Shown here: one piece after another, positions 5,785-8,738 of the stretch
Position numbering within the stretch: position 1 is the stretch's first letter
Layout of the letters: every line of letters starts with the position of its first letter
DNA from: Candidatus Cellulosilyticum pullistercoris
GTDB taxonomy: Bacteria > Bacillota > Clostridia > Lachnospirales > Cellulosilyticaceae
Length of the DNA stretch: 8,738 nucleotides
Direction: 5' to 3'
Assembly: GCA_018883705.1 (NCBI GenBank)
Contig: JAHLFQ010000165.1
Location: 1 to 8,738 of the forward strand
Translations under genes and position numbers: made by a program
The notes under the pieces: generated by a model
Told to the model about the DNA's origin: nothing
Database searches by the model: none
Seen by the model: the letters and a program-made list of their open reading frames with translations, nothing else

Positions 5785-5831
5785 TCTAGATTTATAAACT
5801 AGGTAGAATAATTAGTAGAAGGGGTGGACAT

Positions 5832-7565
5832 ATGCTTAAAAAGATAATGCCTTATATGAAAAAATATAAGAAGGAAGCCATGCTAGCGGTTCTATTTGCA
5901 ACATTTGAAGCAATTTTTGAACTTGTGATTCCTCTTATTATGGCACAAATCGTAGATGTTGGTATCACTAATGGGAACATAGCTTATACGATTAAGCTTG
6001 GGATACTCATGGTGGTTGTTGCACTTATTTCATTAAGTTGTGGTTTAGGCCTTGCAAGATTTGCTGCTATTGCAGGTCAAGGTTTAGGTGCAGAACTTAG
6101 AAGTGCACAGTATAAAAAGATTCAAACCTATTCATTTAAAAATATTGAGAAGTTTAGTACAGCTTCTTTAATTACACGCTTAACAACAGATGTTACGGCT
6201 ATTCAAAATGCAGCGACAATAGGAATTAAACTTTTAGTTAGAGCACCAATTATGATGATCTTTGCATGTATTTTCGCAATACTTATTAGTCCGAAATTAG
6301 CACTTATTTTCTTAGTTTCAATTCCAGTATTAGCTCTTTCTATTGGATTTATTATATTTAAAGTAAGACCAAGATTCGAACGAATGCAAAAATCAGTAGA
6401 TAAGTTAAATACGATTTTACAAGAAAATTTAATTGGTATACGTGTTGTAAAAGCTTTTGTAAGAGAGAAAAAAGAAAAAGAAAAGTTTGGTGAAGGTAAT
6501 GATGGTTTATTAAGAGCATCAGAAGGGGCCTTTTCTCTTATTGTATTGAACATGCCAATTATGCAACTTGTCATGTTTGCAAGTATGATTGCTATTTATT
6601 GGTTCGGTGGAAACATGATTGGTGAAGGGGTATTAGAAGTTGGTAAATTAACAAGCTTCGTATCTTATTCATTCCAAATTTTAATGTCTCTTATGATGCT
6701 TGCTATGGTACTGATGATGATTTCTCGTTCTATTGCTTCAGCAGCACGTATTATTGAAGTATTAGAAGAAGAACCAGATATCAAGGATTCAGATAACCCT
6801 GTTTTTGAAGTGGCAAATGGAGATATTGAATTTAGAAATGTAAGCTTTAAGTATGAAGAAGAAAGTGAAGAAAATAACTTAGAAAAAATTAATATTAAAA
6901 TTAAAGCTGGTCAAACCATTGGTATTATTGGGGGAACAGGCTCATCTAAAACTTCACTTGTACAGCTTATTCCAAGGTTATATGATGTGACAGAAGGAGA
7001 AGTACTTGTTGGTGGCGTAAATGTAAAGAATTATCATATCGAATCACTGCGTAACGCAGTAGCTATGGTACTTCAAAAGAATACCTTATTTTCAGGAAGT
7101 ATTCGTGAGAACCTCAAATGGGGTAATGAGAATGCTACTCAAGAGGAGATTGAGGCAGCTTGTGAAGCTTCTTGTGCAAATGAATTTATTGGACGCCTTC
7201 CAGGTGAATATGAAATGGATCTTGGTCAAGGTGGGGTGAATGTATCAGGTGGACAGAAGCAAAGGCTTTGTATTGCAAGAGCTCTCCTTAAAACACCTAA
7301 AGTACTTATTTTAGATGATAGTACAAGTGCTGTAGATACAGCTACGGATGCTAAGATTAGAGCAGGTTTTGCAAAAAATCTTAAAGATACAACTAAAATT
7401 ATTATTGCACAACGAGTAATCTCTGTTTGTGAAGCAGATCAAATCATCGTTATGGATGATGGAAAGGTAGCTGCAATGGGAACACATGATGAGTTAATGG
7501 CAACATGTGAAATTTACCGTGATGTTTACCAGTCTCAACAGGAAGGAGTTGGTTTAAGTGAATAA
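5832..7565 (+). CDS. ABC exporter half-transporter (membrane and ATPase domain), degenerate-site subunit
   Basis: This 577-residue protein starts at an ATG after AAGGGG (5819-5824). It has a six-helix exporter membrane domain (about 15-310) fused to a nucleotide-binding domain (about 330-565), as in clostridial heterodimeric multidrug-type exporters. Walker A is GGTGSSKT (367-374), with Ser372 where the usual Gly precedes Lys373. The Q-loop is at Gln415 and the signature is VSGGQ (471-475). Walker B ends in LDD, so Asp496 replaces the catalytic Glu. The switch position is Gln527 (IAQRV) instead of His. Asp and Gln at these places mark the non-hydrolysing site of heterodimeric exporters, so its partner should be the next gene, which overlaps its stop. 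Substrate is unknown; drugs, peptides or lipids are possible. MarR control is likely. Confidence 0.93.
   Translation: MLKKIMPYMKKYKKEAMLAVLFATFEAIFELVIPLIMAQIVDVGITNGNIAYTIKLGILMVVVALISLSCGLGLARFAAIAGQGLGAELRSAQYKKIQTYSFKNIEKFSTASLITRLTTDVTAIQNAATIGIKLLVRAPIMMIFACIFAILISPKLALIFLVSIPVLALSIGFIIFKVRPRFERMQKSVDKLNTILQENLIGIRVVKAFVREKKEKEKFGEGNDGLLRASEGAFSLIVLNMPIMQLVMFASMIAIYWFGGNMIGEGVLEVGKLTSFVSYSFQILMSLMMLAMVLMMISRSIASAARIIEVLEEEPDIKDSDNPVFEVANGDIEFRNVSFKYEEESEENNLEKINIKIKAGQTIGIIGGTGSSKTSLVQLIPRLYDVTEGEVLVGGVNVKNYHIESLRNAVAMVLQKNTLFSGSIRENLKWGNENATQEEIEAACEASCANEFIGRLPGEYEMDLGQGGVNVSGGQKQRLCIARALLKTPKVLILDDSTSAVDTATDAKIRAGFAKNLKDTTKIIIAQRVISVCEADQIIVMDDGKVAAMGTHDELMATCEIYRDVYQSQQEGVGLSE
7543..7560 (+). 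promoter_or_regulatory. Ribosome binding site and GTG start of the second ABC gene
   Basis: AAGGAG (7543-7548), inside the end of the first ABC gene, stands 9 nt before a GTG at 7558. The frame opened there runs on without a stop. The two genes overlap by 8 bp, so translation is probably coupled, which suits equal amounts of two subunits. An ATG at 7600 is a weaker alternative without a good binding site. Confidence 0.75.
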
Positions 7566-8738
7566 ACAAGGTAATAAAGCAAAACGTGGACCAGAGAATA
7601 TGAAACATACCTTAGGTAGATTAATGGGCTATTTAGGAAAGCACAAGTTAGGCCTTGTTTTAGTAATAATCTTTATTATCATCAACTCTGTAGCAATGGT
7701 TGGAAGTGTAGCATTCCTTAGTCCGATTATTAATAATTATATTTTACCAGGTGACTTTAGTGGACTTGCTAGAGAACTAACCCTATTAGGTTCTATTTTC
7801 TTATTAGGTTCAGTAAGTTCATATGTCTATGCAAGAATTATGGTGCATATTGCCCAGAAATCTATTCATGAAATTCGTAGTGATTTATTTAATAAGATGC
7901 AAAAGCTCTCAATTAAATACTTCGATAGTCATACACATGGAGATTTAATGAGTCTTTACACAAATGATATTGAAAGTATTAGTGAGGCACTTAATAATAG
8001 TGTAACCAATGTTATTGCTTCATCACTTAGCTTTATTGGTGTCATTGTTATGATGATTGTGATTAACCCAATCCTTACTTTAATTACCTTATCTATTTTA
8101 GGAGTAATGATTCTCTTAATGAAAAAGATTGGTAAACAAAGTGGTCGATACTTTGGTATGCAACAAATGAGAATGGCGAATTTAAATGGTTATATAGAAG
8201 AAATGATTGAAGGCCAAAAGGTAGTTAAGGTATTCTGTCATGAAGAAAAGGCTATCGAGCAATTTGAAAAGCTTAATGAAGAATTAAGAGAAGCTTCAAC
8301 AGGGGCACAAACCTTTGCAGGGTCAATGATGCCACTTATGGGAAATGTATCTCATATTAACTTTGCCATTAACTGTTGTTTGGGAGCAGTTTTTACAATT
8401 GCTGGTATTCTTAATCTAGGGACATTAATTGCATACCTTCAATATGTACGTCAAGTATCTCAACCAGTTACACAAGTATCACAACAAATGAATGTTATTA
8501 TTGCTGCTTTAGCTGGAGCTGAACGTATCTTTAAAGTGTTAGATGAAGAGCCTGAGGTGGATAATGGAACAGTTACTTTAGCTAAAGTAACTGTTAAAGA
8601 AGATGGTAGGTTAGAAGAAGCTGACCATTATACAGGACACTGGGCATGGAACAAAAATGGTGAGCTTGTAGAACTTAAAGGGGATGTAAAATTCGATAAC
8701 GTTGTCTTCGGTTATAATGAAGAAAAAACAATCTTAAA
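7558..8738 (+). CDS. ABC exporter half-transporter, second subunit (3' partial)
   Basis: The frame from the GTG at 7558 stays open for 393 codons to the window end. After a basic N-terminus (NKQGNKAKRG) come six predicted membrane helices: about 31-55, 75-96, 145-165, 170-190, 260-285 and 290-310. The exporter-type coupling and loop sequences include YFDSHTHGDLMSLYTNDIES (about 121-140) and EEMIEGQKVVKVFCHEEKA (about 214-232), and AGAERIFKVLDEEPE (about 319-333) ends the membrane domain. An insert of about 37 residues (338-374, rich in charge, with TGHWAW at 359-364) separates it from the start of the ATPase domain (GDVKFDNVVFGY, 375-386). Walker A and all other ATPase motifs fall beyond the window. 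It should pair with the upstream subunit and supply the working ATP site. Confidence 0.92.
   Translation, partial: MNKQGNKAKRGPENMKHTLGRLMGYLGKHKLGLVLVIIFIIINSVAMVGSVAFLSPIINNYILPGDFSGLARELTLLGSIFLLGSVSSYVYARIMVHIAQKSIHEIRSDLFNKMQKLSIKYFDSHTHGDLMSLYTNDIESISEALNNSVTNVIASSLSFIGVIVMMIVINPILTLITLSILGVMILLMKKIGKQSGRYFGMQQMRMANLNGYIEEMIEGQKVVKVFCHEEKAIEQFEKLNEELREASTGAQTFAGSMMPLMGNVSHINFAINCCLGAVFTIAGILNLGTLIAYLQYVRQVSQPVTQVSQQMNVIIAALAGAERIFKVLDEEPEVDNGTVTLAKVTVKEDGRLEEADHYTGHWAWNKNGELVELKGDVKFDNVVFGYNEEKTIL
8568..8595. repeat. Perfect 28-bp palindrome inside the second ABC gene
   Basis: AACAGTTACTTTAG (8568-8581) is followed directly by its exact reverse complement (8582-8595). It sits in the linker insert and codes for about residues 337-346 (G-TVTLAKVTV). 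As RNA it would form a hairpin of 12 bp or so. No T-run follows, so termination is unlikely. Confidence 0.9.

Larger units (their letters stand above)
5715..5793. repeat. 15-bp inverted repeat flanking the marR-ABC spacer
   Basis: AAATCTAGATAGATA (5715-5729) is the exact reverse complement of 5779-5793, with 49 nt between. Each arm holds overlapping copies of the TAGATA half-site seen in the marR operator. It may be a paired regulator-binding array or may fold in RNA. No T-run follows, so it is not a typical terminator. Confidence 0.7.

Noticed and set aside
5715..5793. Reading the inverted repeat as a terminator of marR.
   Set aside because: The loop is 49 nt and no T-run follows the second arm, so read-through into the exporter genes is more likely.
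6203..6574. A 123-codon - strand frame in the first ABC gene.
   Set aside because: It is a shadow of the membrane-domain codons, with no start signals or family pattern.

Overview
The window is AT-rich, with strong AAGGAGG-like ribosome binding sites, Gram-positive lipoproteins and a clostridial style of heterodimeric ABC exporter. This points to a low-GC Firmicute, most likely a Clostridia/Lachnospirales-type anaerobe. That placement is inferred from style and family resemblance, not from a marker gene.

Layout. (1) 1-682 (+): the 3' end of a gene cut by the window edge. It reads the C-terminus of a short-chain dehydrogenase straight into a degenerate GIY-YIG-like domain. (2) 683-902: no protein gene, but an extended -10 promoter, about 100 nt of foldable sequence and a perfect 20-bp bidirectional terminator hairpin, which together look like a small RNA unit or orphan leader. 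(3) 903-1385 (-): a small lipoprotein with two PepSY domains. (4) 1386-1779: divergent control region with overlapping promoters and a yybP-ykoY (Mn2+) riboswitch whose aptamer overlaps an intrinsic terminator. (5) 1780-4455 (+): a P2A P-type cation ATPase with an SPCA/PMR1-like ion site, very probably the Mn2+ (and/or Ca2+) efflux pump switched on by the riboswitch. (6) 4452-5072 (-): a short lipoprotein resembling the start of the Cthe_2159-type carbohydrate-binding beta-helix family. It converges on the ATPase with overlapping stop codons inside a shared terminator hairpin. (7) 5198-8738 (+): a MarR-family regulator with a consensus promoter and a perfect 18-bp palindrome at its -10/start region, followed by two half-transporter genes of a heterodimeric ABC multidrug-type exporter. 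The second is cut by the window end.

How the genes work together. Two units have readable logic. In the first, Mn2+ binds the leader RNA, which favours the P1 helix over the terminator, so the pump is made only when Mn2+ is high. In the second, MarR likely binds the palindrome TAGATAGCGCGCTATCTA and represses its own promoter. Two degraded copies of the same site in the marR-ABC spacer suggest it also controls the exporter directly. The first ABC subunit carries the non-canonical ATP site expected of a heterodimer.

The least explained items are the small-RNA-like unit at 731-845, the SDR/GIY-YIG read-through and a perfect 28-bp palindrome inside the second ABC gene. No CRISPR array, transposase, tRNA or rRNA gene was seen. 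I found no convincing wholly new system; the Mn2+ unit belongs to a known class.
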